In this document: positions 35,028-44,173 of the stretch, in pieces
How the letters are laid out: the number at the start of each line of letters is the position of its first letter
Numbering within the stretch: the first letter of the stretch is position 1
NCBI GenBank assembly: GCA_963662865.1
Contig: OY759969.1
Coordinates: forward strand, 1,116,001 to 1,180,000
Direction: 5' to 3'
From: JAJDYQ01 sp963662865
GTDB lineage: Bacteria; Pseudomonadota; Gammaproteobacteria; JAJDYQ01
Length of the DNA: 64,000 bases
Position numbers and translations under genes: made by a program
The notes under the pieces: generated by a model
Database searches by the model: none
What the model was told of the DNA's origin: nothing
What the model saw: only the letters and a program-made list of their open reading frames with translations

Positions 35028-35165
35028 ACAGGTCGTCCGGTCTGAACACGGCGGCGTCGGTGCCGCTGTTTTCGGCAATGGATACGCCGGATTTTGAGGT
35101 CATCACACCCGGCGGATCGTCTATCTGTATGTCGAAGCTGTTCCGTGCGCTGCCCGGACCGGCGC
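35028..35165 (-). pseudogene. Fragment of a second Calx-beta repeat protein
   Basis: On the minus strand this stretch encodes NSFDIQIDDPPGVMTSKSG followed by VSIAENSGTDAAVF, which matches the repeat junction FNVQVNDPPPAGVTISE..ITIDEGGEGTY in the giant protein. Similarity stops on both sides and there is no start, no barrel and no intact repeat. It is best read as the relic of a related gene or a copied piece. The remainder of the 442-bp gene-free stretch 35025-35466 shows no gene, RNA or clear promoter. Confidence 0.55.
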
Positions 35166-35466
35166 AGAAGCCAAATTGACCGCACGGCAACTTTGCTGCC
35201 AATCCGATCAGCGGCCGGGTTTAATCGAGCTGCCCGACTGGGAAGGAAAGCCTGTGTTCATGTGTTCAACTACGTATGTCATCTATTGCTAATTTCATTG
35301 CCACTTTGCCTCTATTTGGCCGGTGCTATCGCAATTCTGTAATGTCCTTTGCAGTAATCTAAAGGATACATGACCACTTCGGGCTGACATCGCGCTTTTT
35401 ACCCTTGAGGGAACCGGGCACGCATGAGAGAATTTCTGTTTTTTTAACTTGGGGCGGCCCGGCTAT

Positions 35467-36342
35467 ATGAGTGCTCAGATAATTGATGGAAAAGCCGTTG
35501 CTGAAGCATTACGTGAAAATATTCGGGGCCGGGTGGAAAAGAGGTTATCCCGACAACGACGGTGCCCGGGTCTGGCCGTTATACTAACCGGGGAAGACCC
35601 TGCCTCACAGATCTATGTGCATAATAAAAAGCTGGCATGTGAGCAGGCCGGCATAGAGTCCTTTGAATTCAAAAAACCTGCTGAGACAACTGAGGCCGAA
35701 TTGCTTGATTTAATCGTGCAATTAAATGCGGACGTTCAGGTGGACGGCATTCTTGTCCAGCTCCCACTACCCGAACATATTGATACCGACAAGGTCATTG
35801 AAACGATTTCTCCTGATAAGGATGTGGATGGTTTTCATCCATACAATATCGGGCGGTTAGCCGCAGGCAAACCGACTTATCGCCCCTGCACGCCTCAGGG
35901 TATCATCCGCCTGCTCGAATCTACCGGCATCAATCTGGCAGGCATGGATGCTGTAATCGTCGGTCGTTCAAACATTGTCGGGCGCCCCATGATGCTGGAA
36001 TTACTCGCCAAAGACTGCACACCAACAATTTGTCATAGCCGCACAAAAGACCTTGCCGGGCGGGTTCGTTCTGCAGACATTGTTGTCGCCGCAGTCGGCA
36101 AACCTGACTTCATTCAAGGCGATTGGATAAAACCAGGTGCAATCGTCATTGATGTTGGCATCAATCGCCTGAAGAATGGTTGTTTAACCGGCGATATTGA
36201 CTTCGAGTCAGCTCGGAAAAACGCCGGTCGCATTACTCCCGTACCAGGCGGCGTAGGCCCTATGACAATCGCCTGCTTGCTGCAGAATACGTTGACTTCC
36301 GCCGAATCCAGAGACTGCCTGCGAGGCAGTCAAGGTGGCTAA
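35467..36342 (+). CDS. folD: Methylenetetrahydrofolate dehydrogenase/cyclohydrolase
   Basis: A 291-residue bifunctional enzyme that interconverts 5,10-methylene- and 10-formyl-tetrahydrofolate, using NADP, in one-carbon metabolism. Seen: ILTGEDPASQIYVHNKKLAC with the catalytic lysine and tyrosine, QLPLPEHI, the SPDKDVDGFHPYN block, VIVGRSNIVGRP for cofactor binding and PVPGGVGPMT. The ATG at 35467 is chosen; an in-frame TTG lies six codons upstream. Its stop is one base from the stop of convergent zipA. The product supplies formyl groups for the purine pathway that includes nearby purC. Confidence 0.97.
   Translation: MSAQIIDGKAVAEALRENIRGRVEKRLSRQRRCPGLAVILTGEDPASQIYVHNKKLACEQAGIESFEFKKPAETTEAELLDLIVQLNADVQVDGILVQLPLPEHIDTDKVIETISPDKDVDGFHPYNIGRLAAGKPTYRPCTPQGIIRLLESTGINLAGMDAVIVGRSNIVGRPMMLELLAKDCTPTICHSRTKDLAGRVRSADIVVAAVGKPDFIQGDWIKPGAIVIDVGINRLKNGCLTGDIDFESARKNAGRITPVPGGVGPMTIACLLQNTLTSAESRDCLRGSQGG
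36313..36331. terminator. Hairpin in the end of folD, at the folD/zipA convergence
   Basis: GACTGCCT, three bases, AGGCAGTC: a perfect eight-base-pair stem within the last codons of folD. The two genes end within two bases of each other, so a shared hairpin could mark both 3' ends. It has no T-run, so efficiency as a terminator is doubtful. Confidence 0.35.
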
Positions 36343-36343
36343 A

Positions 36344-36925
36344 CTAACGATATTCACTAATCTTTTCCTGTAGTGCGACCTGACGCATATATTCCAAAAC
36401 CTCATCGCGCATGCTTTGCTGCTTCTGAGACGAAAAAGGCTGGTGGTTTCTATCCAGTAATACCGCATCCAGTTCCCTGGAGACATTCTGGGCGGCAAAC
36501 CACATTTCATCCAGCGCATGAAGCGCATCAAAAGTATGTGGCAACTGTAAAAACATTGTGATCCCAGGGGTTTCAAGTGACATCAATTCACTCAAATCAA
36601 AATCACCCGGCTCCGTCATATTGACCACGCTGAAAAGCGGTTGCTTACTACCTTCGGTCAGACGATGAAAAATACCCATATCACCATGTCTGAGATTGTA
36701 TTTTTCCATAACCCGAACGAAGTCCGGGCCGCTTATTAAACCTTCCCGGCTTTTGATGTTGATATAGATAACATCGTCTTCGGAAATGGCATGATCATCA
36801 GTTTTTTCTTCTTCAACACGTTTCCCAAACCAGTGAGGATAACGTTTTTCCAGCCAATAAATCCAACAAATTCCGGCCAGTAAAATAAAACCTGTAATGA
36901 CTAATGTTAAGCGGAATGAGTCCAT
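36344..36925 (-). CDS. zipA: Cell division protein ZipA (short form)
   Basis: About 193 residues starting at the ATG at 36925 (MDSFRLTLVITGFILL), giving an N-terminal membrane anchor as in ZipA, which tethers FtsZ to the inner membrane. A short charged linker of about 30 residues leads to the FtsZ-binding domain: VIYINIKSREG, GDMGIFHRL, SVVNMTEPGDFDL and GITMFLQLP are recognisable. Typical ZipA proteins are longer because of an extended Pro/Gln-rich linker, which is nearly absent here. It lies 34 bp after smc on the same strand, the usual smc-zipA order; ligA, often third, is replaced by convergent folD. Confidence 0.9.
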   Translation of the reverse strand: MDSFRLTLVITGFILLAGICWIYWLEKRYPHWFGKRVEEEKTDDHAISEDDVIYINIKSREGLISGPDFVRVMEKYNLRHGDMGIFHRLTEGSKQPLFSVVNMTEPGDFDLSELMSLETPGITMFLQLPHTFDALHALDEMWFAAQNVSRELDAVLLDRNHQPFSSQKQQSMRDEVLEYMRQVALQEKISEYR

Positions 36926-36959
36926 GTCACTCGACCTGAGAAGCGAGTTTATCGCGTTC

Positions 36960-39900
36960 CTATGACGCCATCTGCATGGCTTCATCAATATCGACTGATA
37001 CCAGCCGGGAGACGCCGGCTTCCTGCATGGTGACACCCATTAACTGCTTCGTCATTTCTATCGTCATTTTACTATGTGTTACAACGATAAACTGAACGTC
37101 GGCTGACATTTCACTGACTACTTCACAAAACCGAACTACATTTGCGTCATCAAGCGGCGCATCAATCTCGTCCAGCATACAAAATGGAGCCGGATTCAGT
37201 TGAAACAATGAAAACAACAACGCGATAGCCGTCATGGTTTTTTCCCCGCCCGATAAAAGATGGATATTGCTATTTCGCTTTCCCGGAGGTCGAGCCATAA
37301 CCGAGACACCTGTTTCCAGCAGTTCTTCTCCTGTCAGTTCCAGATACCCATGACCACCACCAAAAAGGCGTGGGAACATTTTCTTCATGCTGGAGTTGAC
37401 CTGATCAAAGGTATCCTTGAACCGGGTTCGGGTTTCCCGATCAATTTTGCGCATGGCACTTTCCAGAGTTTCCAGAGCTTCGGTAAGGTCATCGTTCTGT
37501 TTGTCCAGATATTCCTTGCGCTCGGAAGCCGCTTTGTACTCGTCAATAGCCGCAAGATTGATCGGGCCTAGTTGGGCTATTTGCTTTTCAATGCTCCCAA
37601 GCTCCTGCGCCCATGCACTTTCGGAGGCTTCGGGGTCCAGCTCTTGCAAAATGACTTTGACAACATGATTTGATTCCACCAGTTGCTCAGTGAGGCCCTG
37701 ACATCTTACCTTGATTTCCTGCCACATCATTCGAGCTTGCTCGACCTGTACCAGACGCTCCTGCACAAGTTGTTCAGCCTGATAACGCTTTTTTTCCAGT
37801 TCGCGCATTCCATGATTGATTTCTTCCACTCTGCCTCTGGCTTCAGCCAGTTCAGTCTCAATGGTCTGACGGTCTTCCAGTAATTGACTCCGTTGCGCCT
37901 TCATTTCCTCCAGAGGAGTGTCTTCACCATTCATGGATTGTTGCAACTGGGTACATTGACTTTCGAGACGATGTTGCTGGTCCAGCATGCGCTCACGATG
38001 ACGCTGCATGGAATTTTGCTGACTACGCAGCGACTCAATCTGCATTTCAATCTGATGAGCCTGATCGCTTACAACATGAGACTGATCACGTTTTCGCTGC
38101 AAATCAGCAACAAAGAATTCGCGCTCGCCATCCAGGGCCTGTCTTTTTTCTTCAAGTAAGTCGAAGCGTAGTCGGGATGATTCAAGTCTTTCCTCTGTGG
38201 ACTTCAATTCTTCCTGTTCAGCCACAATTCCATCTTGAATTTTCTCGGCCTCCGCAACAAGTCGTTGCGCCCGTTCTGCCAGTTGCCGAAGCGCATTTTC
38301 ACCGCTATTGATTTCCGCACGGGATTCGGCCAACTGGCGGTTCAGGTCATTTATATCGCTCTGAATTCCATCACGCTCCTGTTCATGGATTGTGTAGGTC
38401 TCACGTCCCTGCTGCAAATTTTCAGTCGCCACTGTAAAGTCTCGCTCCTGCCTTGCCTGTTCCTGCTCAAGATGCTTGATGCGCTGTTCTCGCTCAAGAA
38501 TACCCTCTTTGCCATGCCCTACGGATACGCGTATCCAGCTTCGACCAAGACAGATGCCGTCGCGAGTAATCACACTGGCCCCCTCCGGCAATTCGGCCCG
38601 CATAGCCAGAGCACTGACCAAATCATCAGCAATATAGACATCATGCAGCAGATCGCTCAAATCGCTGCCGGATTTAACCTTGCTGATTAGAAGACGGATA
38701 TCGCCATTTTCAACAACTGAAACCCGTTGTTTTATCAAACTGATACGACCAGCCTCAAGTTGATGCAGGTATTTCGAGTATTCTGAGTCATCCGCAATGC
38801 TAATGGCCTCCAGGTAATGGCCTAATACTGCTTCAACGGCTTTTTCCCAACCTTCTTCGACTTCCAGGTGCTGCGCAAGCCGCGGCGCATCAGAGAGCTT
38901 GTGCGAATCAATCCACCCGGAAACATGCTCATTTTCCCCACCGTAGGCTGCCTTTTGTACAGACTGTAATGTCGCAAGTTCAGCCCGCGTGCATTGCAGT
39001 GATTCCCGCAGGTCATCCTGCTGCGCTGCCAACCCTCCGTTTAGAGTCCGCTGTTCAGCCATCGCCTCAAATCTGGTTTGCAGGGCTATCTGCAGCTCAT
39101 TCTCACGAGCGACCAGCTCCTCACCCCGGGCTTGCAGCGATTGTAATTCTTCATCCAGAGACCGCTCCCCCAGATTGATCTGTTCTTCCTGAACCGTCTG
39201 CAAGCGCTCGTTGAGCTGCTCCACGTGACGCTTCATATGATCAATACGGGTAGTTTCCACCTGTATGGACTGGCTTGCCATCGAAAGCTCTTTTTGATTG
39301 CTTTCCGATTGCTGCTGCCAGTTCTGCATAGCCGTTTCCGCCTCACTTAACGATTCTCGAAAAGCCTGCTGTTCCCGTTTGGCCTGTTCCAATCGCGGCT
39401 CATCGTTTTCCAGTTGCTCTTCAATCACCCGGAGGCTTTCTTTATCCTGCTCAAGATGAGTGGCAACATCCTGTAGCTGTTTCTCCAGCCTTTCGAGTTC
39501 AGACTGCTGCTGTTGACGGGTTTCTCGAGCATGTTTGACGGCAGCTTCGAGACGGGTAATTTCCGAACCATGCTGGTAAAAGCGGAGCTGCACGGTATTC
39601 ATGGCTTCACCCGCCTCGCCATGTTCCAGTCTGGTCTTTTCTATCCTGGTTTCCAGTTCACGCTGGCTGGCGACGGCACTCTCATAAATGTTCTCTTTTT
39701 CATGAATAGCCTGTTCACGCTCCGTTGCCTGATCATCAAGCCTCTTCCAGCGAAGCGCCAATAACTCCGCCTTATATTTGCGTTCATCCTGCTTAAATGA
39801 TTTATATTTCTCAGCCGCCTCAGACTGACGCTTTAGATGGTTAAGCTGTTTTTCCAGTTCTTCCCTCAGATCGGTCAATCGCTCCAGGTTTTCTCTGGTA

Positions 39901-40457
39901 TGGCGGATACGGTTTTCAGTCTCGCGACGACGTTCCTTGTACTTGGAGATACCCGCCGCTTCTTCCAGATGAACACGTAATTCCTCGGGCTTGGCCTCAA
40001 TGAGCCTGGATACCATCCCCTGCTCAATAATCGCGTAGCTGCGTGCGCCCAGACCAGTTCCCAAAAAGACATCGGTAATGTCCCGTCGGCGGCATCGGGT
40101 TCCATTGAGCCCATACTCGGAAGAACCGCTCCGAGATACCGCTCGCTTGACAGAAATCTCGCTAAACCCTGCATACTGACCACCAAGCTTACCCTCACGA
40201 TTATCAAACACCAATTCGACGGACGCCGCACCTACCGGCTTACGGCTGGTAGAGCCGCTGAAAATAACATCCGCCATAATCTCACCACGCAGGCTTTTTG
40301 CCGAGGCTTCACCCATGACCCATTTCACGGCGTCGATAACATTCGATTTTCCGCAGCCATTCGGGCCCACAATACCCATAAGGTTACTGGGGAAAACGAT
40401 GCTGGTGGGGTCGACGAACGATTTAAAACCGGCGAGTTTAATCTTTTTGAGGCGCAC
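36960..40457 (-). CDS. smc: Chromosome segregation ATPase SMC
   Basis: A 1165-residue SMC protein. It dimerises and compacts and segregates chromosomes with ScpA/ScpB. Residues 1-~170 hold the N-terminal head with Walker A GPNGCGKSN. Long coiled coils, very rich in Glu, Gln and Arg, flank a hinge around residues 510-660. The C-terminal head has the ABC signature LLSGGEKTMTAIALL and Walker B FCMLDEIDAPLDD. Translation starts at GTG (40457); an in-frame stop lies just upstream, so no longer form is possible. It is divergent from queF and followed by zipA. Confidence 0.97.
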   Translation of the reverse strand: MRLKKIKLAGFKSFVDPTSIVFPSNLMGIVGPNGCGKSNVIDAVKWVMGEASAKSLRGEIMADVIFSGSTSRKPVGAASVELVFDNREGKLGGQYAGFSEISVKRAVSRSGSSEYGLNGTRCRRRDITDVFLGTGLGARSYAIIEQGMVSRLIEAKPEELRVHLEEAAGISKYKERRRETENRIRHTRENLERLTDLREELEKQLNHLKRQSEAAEKYKSFKQDERKYKAELLALRWKRLDDQATEREQAIHEKENIYESAVASQRELETRIEKTRLEHGEAGEAMNTVQLRFYQHGSEITRLEAAVKHARETRQQQQSELERLEKQLQDVATHLEQDKESLRVIEEQLENDEPRLEQAKREQQAFRESLSEAETAMQNWQQQSESNQKELSMASQSIQVETTRIDHMKRHVEQLNERLQTVQEEQINLGERSLDEELQSLQARGEELVARENELQIALQTRFEAMAEQRTLNGGLAAQQDDLRESLQCTRAELATLQSVQKAAYGGENEHVSGWIDSHKLSDAPRLAQHLEVEEGWEKAVEAVLGHYLEAISIADDSEYSKYLHQLEAGRISLIKQRVSVVENGDIRLLISKVKSGSDLSDLLHDVYIADDLVSALAMRAELPEGASVITRDGICLGRSWIRVSVGHGKEGILEREQRIKHLEQEQARQERDFTVATENLQQGRETYTIHEQERDGIQSDINDLNRQLAESRAEINSGENALRQLAERAQRLVAEAEKIQDGIVAEQEELKSTEERLESSRLRFDLLEEKRQALDGEREFFVADLQRKRDQSHVVSDQAHQIEMQIESLRSQQNSMQRHRERMLDQQHRLESQCTQLQQSMNGEDTPLEEMKAQRSQLLEDRQTIETELAEARGRVEEINHGMRELEKKRYQAEQLVQERLVQVEQARMMWQEIKVRCQGLTEQLVESNHVVKVILQELDPEASESAWAQELGSIEKQIAQLGPINLAAIDEYKAASERKEYLDKQNDDLTEALETLESAMRKIDRETRTRFKDTFDQVNSSMKKMFPRLFGGGHGYLELTGEELLETGVSVMARPPGKRNSNIHLLSGGEKTMTAIALLFSLFQLNPAPFCMLDEIDAPLDDANVVRFCEVVSEMSADVQFIVVTHSKMTIEMTKQLMGVTMQEAGVSRLVSVDIDEAMQMAS

Positions 40458-40539
40458 TAAATTTCATTTCAATCAACGAGGCGACAAATGTTAGTATCTT
40501 CACTGGCTTTTGTCGATGAAGAACTCAAGGTATTTCAAC

Positions 40540-40929
40540 ATGAGTACACAACCCAGTAAGGAACTTGAAACATTTGAGAACCCCAATCCGGAGCGGGATT
40601 ACACCATACGAATCAATATCCCTGAATTTACCTGCCTGTGCCCCAAGACCGGGCAACCGGATTTTGCTACACTGAAACTGGAGTACGTACCCGACCAACT
40701 CTGCGTGGAGCTAAAATCCCTGAAGCTGTATATCTGGTCATTCCGTGATGAAGGTGCCTTCCATGAAGCGGCGGCCAATGAAGTTCTCAGCGATCTGGTC
40801 ATTGCAACTGAACCGAGATTTATGCGCCTGACGACCATATTCAATGCGCGCGGCGGGATTTACACTACTGTTGTTACCGAGCACCGTGATCCGGATTGGA
40901 CCATGCCCGAAAAAATTGAGCTCCCCTGA
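40540..40929 (+). CDS. queF: NADPH-dependent preQ0 reductase QueF (short type)
   Basis: A 129-residue cytoplasmic enzyme that reduces 7-cyano-7-deazaguanine to 7-aminomethyl-7-deazaguanine for queuosine in tRNA. The catalytic cysteine lies in EFTCLCPKTGQPDFA; the NADPH/substrate segment ELKSLKLYIWSFRDEGAFHE is intact. This is the short, single-domain type, unlike the ~280-residue tandem form of enteric bacteria. The ATG at 40540 is used; other in-frame starts upstream extend a non-conserved tail. No preQ1 riboswitch is apparent in the 82 bp before it. Confidence 0.96.
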   Translation: MSTQPSKELETFENPNPERDYTIRINIPEFTCLCPKTGQPDFATLKLEYVPDQLCVELKSLKLYIWSFRDEGAFHEAAANEVLSDLVIATEPRFMRLTTIFNARGGIYTTVVTEHRDPDWTMPEKIELP

Positions 40930-40987
40930 AATGGCACGGAAAATAAAATATCACGGTACTGCCCGACCGATCCACCAAGGATAGCTA

Positions 40988-41776
40988 ATGAAAAAGCCGG
41001 GTTTTTGGGCGGGCATTCAATATTTTCTGCATGGTTTCAGCCTGATTAATACTGCCGGACTGCGGCGCTTTGTCGTTATCCCACTGGGCATTAACATCAT
41101 TCTGTTCTCACTGGCAATCTGGTTTGGCATCAGTTGGGTTGATACACAGATTGATCAACTGGAGATATTCATTATCGAAAATACCGCAGGCAGTATGCAA
41201 TGGCTGGCCAGTCTTGCTGAATGGCTGAAATGGATCTTTATACCACTGGCCACTCTGGTCATGCTGGCCATCATGTTTTACACCTTCTCCCTACTGGCAA
41301 ATCTGATCGCAGCTCCGTTCAATGGCCTTCTGGCGAAAAAAATTGAAGATCACCTGACAGGTATGCAATCCAGCGGGAATGGCAGTATGCCGGATGCAAT
41401 CAAGGACATCAGCGGATCATTTTTATCTGAACTCAGGAAATTACTCTATTTTTTAACCAGAGCAATACCACTACTTATACTGTTTATTATTCCAGGGGTG
41501 AATATAGTTGCCGGCTTTCTCTGGTTTATATTCAGCGCCTGGATGTTGACGATTGAATACAGCGATTATTCGATGGGGAATCACTCCGTCCGTTTTACCG
41601 ACCAGAGGCAGGTACTGAAAGGTAATAAGTTTTTCGCCCTGGGATTCGGTACGGCGACCATGATCGCAACCATGATCCCCATACTTAATTTTATAGCCAT
41701 GCCGGTGGCTGTTGCGGGCTCGACTGCCATGTGGATAAATTACTGGAAGGATAGTATATCCGGGATATGCCGTTGA
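40988..41776 (+). CDS. cysZ: Sulfate transporter CysZ
   Basis: A 262-residue inner-membrane protein with the CysZ pattern: N-terminal GIQYFLHGFSLINTAGLRRF, a hydrophobic segment, a long amphipathic middle, the hairpin-helix LLANLIAAPFNGLLAKKIE, then IPLLILFIIPGVNIVAGF, and a C-terminal RQVLKGNKFFALGFG. CysZ imports sulfate for assimilation in the cytoplasm. It follows queF on the same strand by 58 bp. The next gene is convergent. Confidence 0.92.
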   Translation: MKKPGFWAGIQYFLHGFSLINTAGLRRFVVIPLGINIILFSLAIWFGISWVDTQIDQLEIFIIENTAGSMQWLASLAEWLKWIFIPLATLVMLAIMFYTFSLLANLIAAPFNGLLAKKIEDHLTGMQSSGNGSMPDAIKDISGSFLSELRKLLYFLTRAIPLLILFIIPGVNIVAGFLWFIFSAWMLTIEYSDYSMGNHSVRFTDQRQVLKGNKFFALGFGTATMIATMIPILNFIAMPVAVAGSTAMWINYWKDSISGICR

Positions 41777-41812
41777 TTAATTGATTTTGAAAGGAAAACA
41801 CAAATTAGATTG

Positions 41813-41864
41813 TTGTTTTCCACGCTCTGACAAGTCCAGGATGGAATTGTTCTTAAGCTTCCTT
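41813..41864 (+). repeat. 52-bp repeat, copy A
   Basis: This stretch after cysZ matches the reverse complement of 49349-49400 at 45 of 52 positions by hand alignment, including TTGTTTTCCA, ACAAGTCCAG and TTCTTAAGCTTC. Similarity stops sharply on both sides. Copies face each other across 7.5 kb. There is no open reading frame. Confidence 0.75.
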
Positions 41865-41933
41865 AATATCAAAATACAGGGAAGAGTCCGGATAAACTCA
41901 TCAATTCGAATCCATCAGATTTTATTTACGAAC

Positions 41934-42851
41934 TTATGAAAACCTGGAGAGTGCCTGAACAATGGATGTTTTGCCCACACGTTCACGAAAAAGACTGGCC
42001 TCTTGCTTCATGGACTTGTTTGCTGCAGCAACATCGACCTGAAACTGCTCGGAAGTCAATAAATTGATGTAACTCTCCATTACTCTGGAAACTGGCGCGA
42101 AGGAGTCTTCACAAGCATGATTAAAGCGCAGATTGGCTTCCTGGGTTATCTGGTCAATATTTGTCGTACGGTCCGTAATATCAAACGACAGGTGCAGACT
42201 GAACTCGGCTGACGTCTGAACCATGTGCGGCACTCCTGCGCGAATATACATGGCATCTCCGGGCCTGGTCGTCAATTCGGCGTGAACCGGCCCCATTTGT
42301 TCCGAATCAAGGGATGTATTACCCAGATAGCGACGCTGTTGCGGCTCAAATATTTTCCAGTTTTTCTCGCCGGCTATCTGGATAATCACCACGTCATCGC
42401 TATCACGATGACCGCCATAAGCATCCTGACCACGCTGGGAAAAGAATGCCGCACAGTCTGAGGTGGCCGGACAGGGTAACGATTCGTCCACACGACGGAT
42501 GTAACTGTTAATGTCCGGGTCCATGATATCAATACCCTCCAGCACGATCGCTGCGCCATTTCGGACGCAGTCTTCGATTAACTGCTTATCCATAAAGCAC
42601 AAATCCTGCTGCTGGGCGATGCGTGAACACGTGGCCTGATCCAGCGACACCGGTTGATTGTTGAGCTGAACGTGAATCCACTCAGGGGTCAGAAGAGGAT
42701 TATTGATAAAGCCCTGAAATTTCTTGACCGAAAAAAACTTGGGCTTTTTAATCAGGGCCGGCACATGAGTGAATACCGCAGGGCGGTTTCTGGTCTGTTT
42801 AACACTGAATTCGTATAGCTTGTTTAGCTGTGCTTGGGCATTTTCACTCAT
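41934..42851 (-). CDS. JmjC/cupin-type Fe(II)/2-oxoglutarate oxygenase
   Basis: A 305-residue soluble protein of the cupin-like JmjC superfamily. The iron triad is visible as His148 and Asp150 in YGGHRDSDDVVIIQIAGEKNW, with the distal His209 in RAGVPHMVQ. The tryptophan/phenylalanine segment KNWKIFEP and PGDAMYIR are typical of bacterial Cupin_4 proteins related to the ribosomal oxygenase YcfD, although this one is shorter than YcfD. The likely reaction is hydroxylation of a protein or small-molecule substrate in the cytoplasm; the substrate is unknown. It is convergent with cysZ and stands just outside the transposon relic that follows. Confidence 0.8.
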   Translation of the reverse strand: MSENAQAQLNKLYEFSVKQTRNRPAVFTHVPALIKKPKFFSVKKFQGFINNPLLTPEWIHVQLNNQPVSLDQATCSRIAQQQDLCFMDKQLIEDCVRNGAAIVLEGIDIMDPDINSYIRRVDESLPCPATSDCAAFFSQRGQDAYGGHRDSDDVVIIQIAGEKNWKIFEPQQRRYLGNTSLDSEQMGPVHAELTTRPGDAMYIRAGVPHMVQTSAEFSLHLSFDITDRTTNIDQITQEANLRFNHACEDSFAPVSRVMESYINLLTSEQFQVDVAAANKSMKQEASLFRERVGKTSIVQALSRFS

Positions 42852-42997
42852 ATCGAATAGTATTCCCTGATACTTGGCTATTAATTGCTTTGACTCGAAA
42901 AAACGGCGCGTTCGGGTTCAATTCCTATGAGACTCAGCGGGCAGCCTATTCAGACCGTTGATAATACTCTATCGAGGCCGGCAATCCAATACTGTGT

Positions 42998-44062
42998 ATG
43001 TATAAGTTCAGAAACATATTGCACTATGAGGAGGATGGAAACGAGTGCAATATGCAGTACATAGGCCATAGGGTGAAAGGCTTCTACCCGATCATCCGTT
43101 ATGCCATGAAAGCCGATATGGATAATGAAGTCGCCCCACAGCGTTTGAATGTGCTGGAGTTCCGAGACAGACACGGACTACAAGCGGCCCCGGATCACAG
43201 TGGCGAGGGTCGTCGCACCCTGTATGCCTGGAAGAAGGCGTATCGTGAACAGGGATTATCGGCCTTGGTGCCGCGACTAAAAGTGCCCCAAGGTAAGTGA
43301 TTACGCCGTTGGCCATGTGCGTTTGTGGCCCAAGTCCGCCAGTTGCGCCGGGACTTTGCCAATCCGGGTAAGGAGCCAGTCCGCGTTCTGCTCAAGCCCT
43401 AGTGTCAGGCACAAGGCTTGCCCTTGCCCCAGTGAGTTCATCATTGGATAACTGACCGCCGATGTGCCCGATAGAATGCGAGTGTCTCCATCGGCCCTGA
43501 CGCCTAAGGGCAAGCCCAAGCGATACCGACGGACATCGGTCAAACGCCGTCCCAGGGGCTATCGCTCCGGCGAAATGGGGGAGTTCGTGGGGATGGATGC
43601 TATTGAACGGCGCCCTGACCTGCATTACGGGTCATCTGCGGCGCTACCTCCTGACCTGCATCGATGAGGTCAGTGACTATGCCCTGACCATGACGGTGCC
43701 CAAACTCAACAGCCAGATGACCAGGCGGTTCTTTGAAAAATGTTTCCAGCGCACGCCTTTTCCTATCCGGCAAGTCGTGACCGATGGCGGCAGTGCGTTC
43801 AAGGGTGAGTTTGTATCGCCTGACCCGAGACAGCCAGATGCTCCATCTGTGGACCTGTCTCAAGTCCCTTAGGATGAGTGCCGTGTGTGAGCGCTTTAAG
43901 CACACGGTCCCGGAATCAATTCAGGAACAGTTGGTGGACTTCCACAAAGATCTGCTGTTCACCAATCTGGAGTTGTTTAACGAAAAACCGGTCGATTGGC
44001 TGGTCAAATACAATGGCGTTCGTCCACACAAAGGACTGGGATTACAAACCCCGGTAAATTAA
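42998..44062 (+). pseudogene. IS481/integrase-core transposase relic
   Basis: Fragments of one transposase lie in three plus-strand frames. First comes a helix-turn-helix with EGRRTLYAWKKAYREQGLSA, then a stretch with QVRQLRRDF interrupted by stops, then KGKPKRYRRTS...VGMDAIERR (first catalytic Asp), then IDEVSDYAL...VVTDGGSAFKGEF (second Asp), and finally CERFKHTVPESIQEQ..NGVRPHKGLGL (catalytic Glu region). At least three frameshifts and several stops separate them, so no active enzyme can be made. The order and motifs fit the DDE integrase core of IS481/IS3-like elements. Confidence 0.85.
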
Positions 44063-44110
44063 ATTCAGTCCAGTACATTATTAACCACAACCAAAAGTGC
44101 AATTTATGGT
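43010..44110 (+). mobile_element. Probable extent of the decayed IS481-like element
   Basis: ATTGCACT near the left edge (43018-43025) recurs inverted at the right edge (44096-44103), so the two may be remains of the terminal inverted repeats. Flanking target duplications are not obvious. The limits are approximate. Confidence 0.4.
43015..43054. repeat. Perfect 11-bp inverted repeat at the left edge of the IS relic
   Basis: CATATTGCACT (43015-43025) and AGTGCAATATG (43044-43054) are exact complements around an 18-base loop. Two inverted copies of an IS end side by side would produce this, or it may be a subterminal hairpin. Confidence 0.55.
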
Positions 44111-44173
44111 GAACTCAGACAAAACTTTGTAAATTCTCTGCATCCTGTTACGATTAAAGCGGTAAGAACTGCA

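Noticed and set aside
42905..42935. GGGTTCAATTCC, resembling a tRNA T-loop
   Set aside because: The flanking bases do not pair as a T-stem and no anticodon or acceptor arms can be built.
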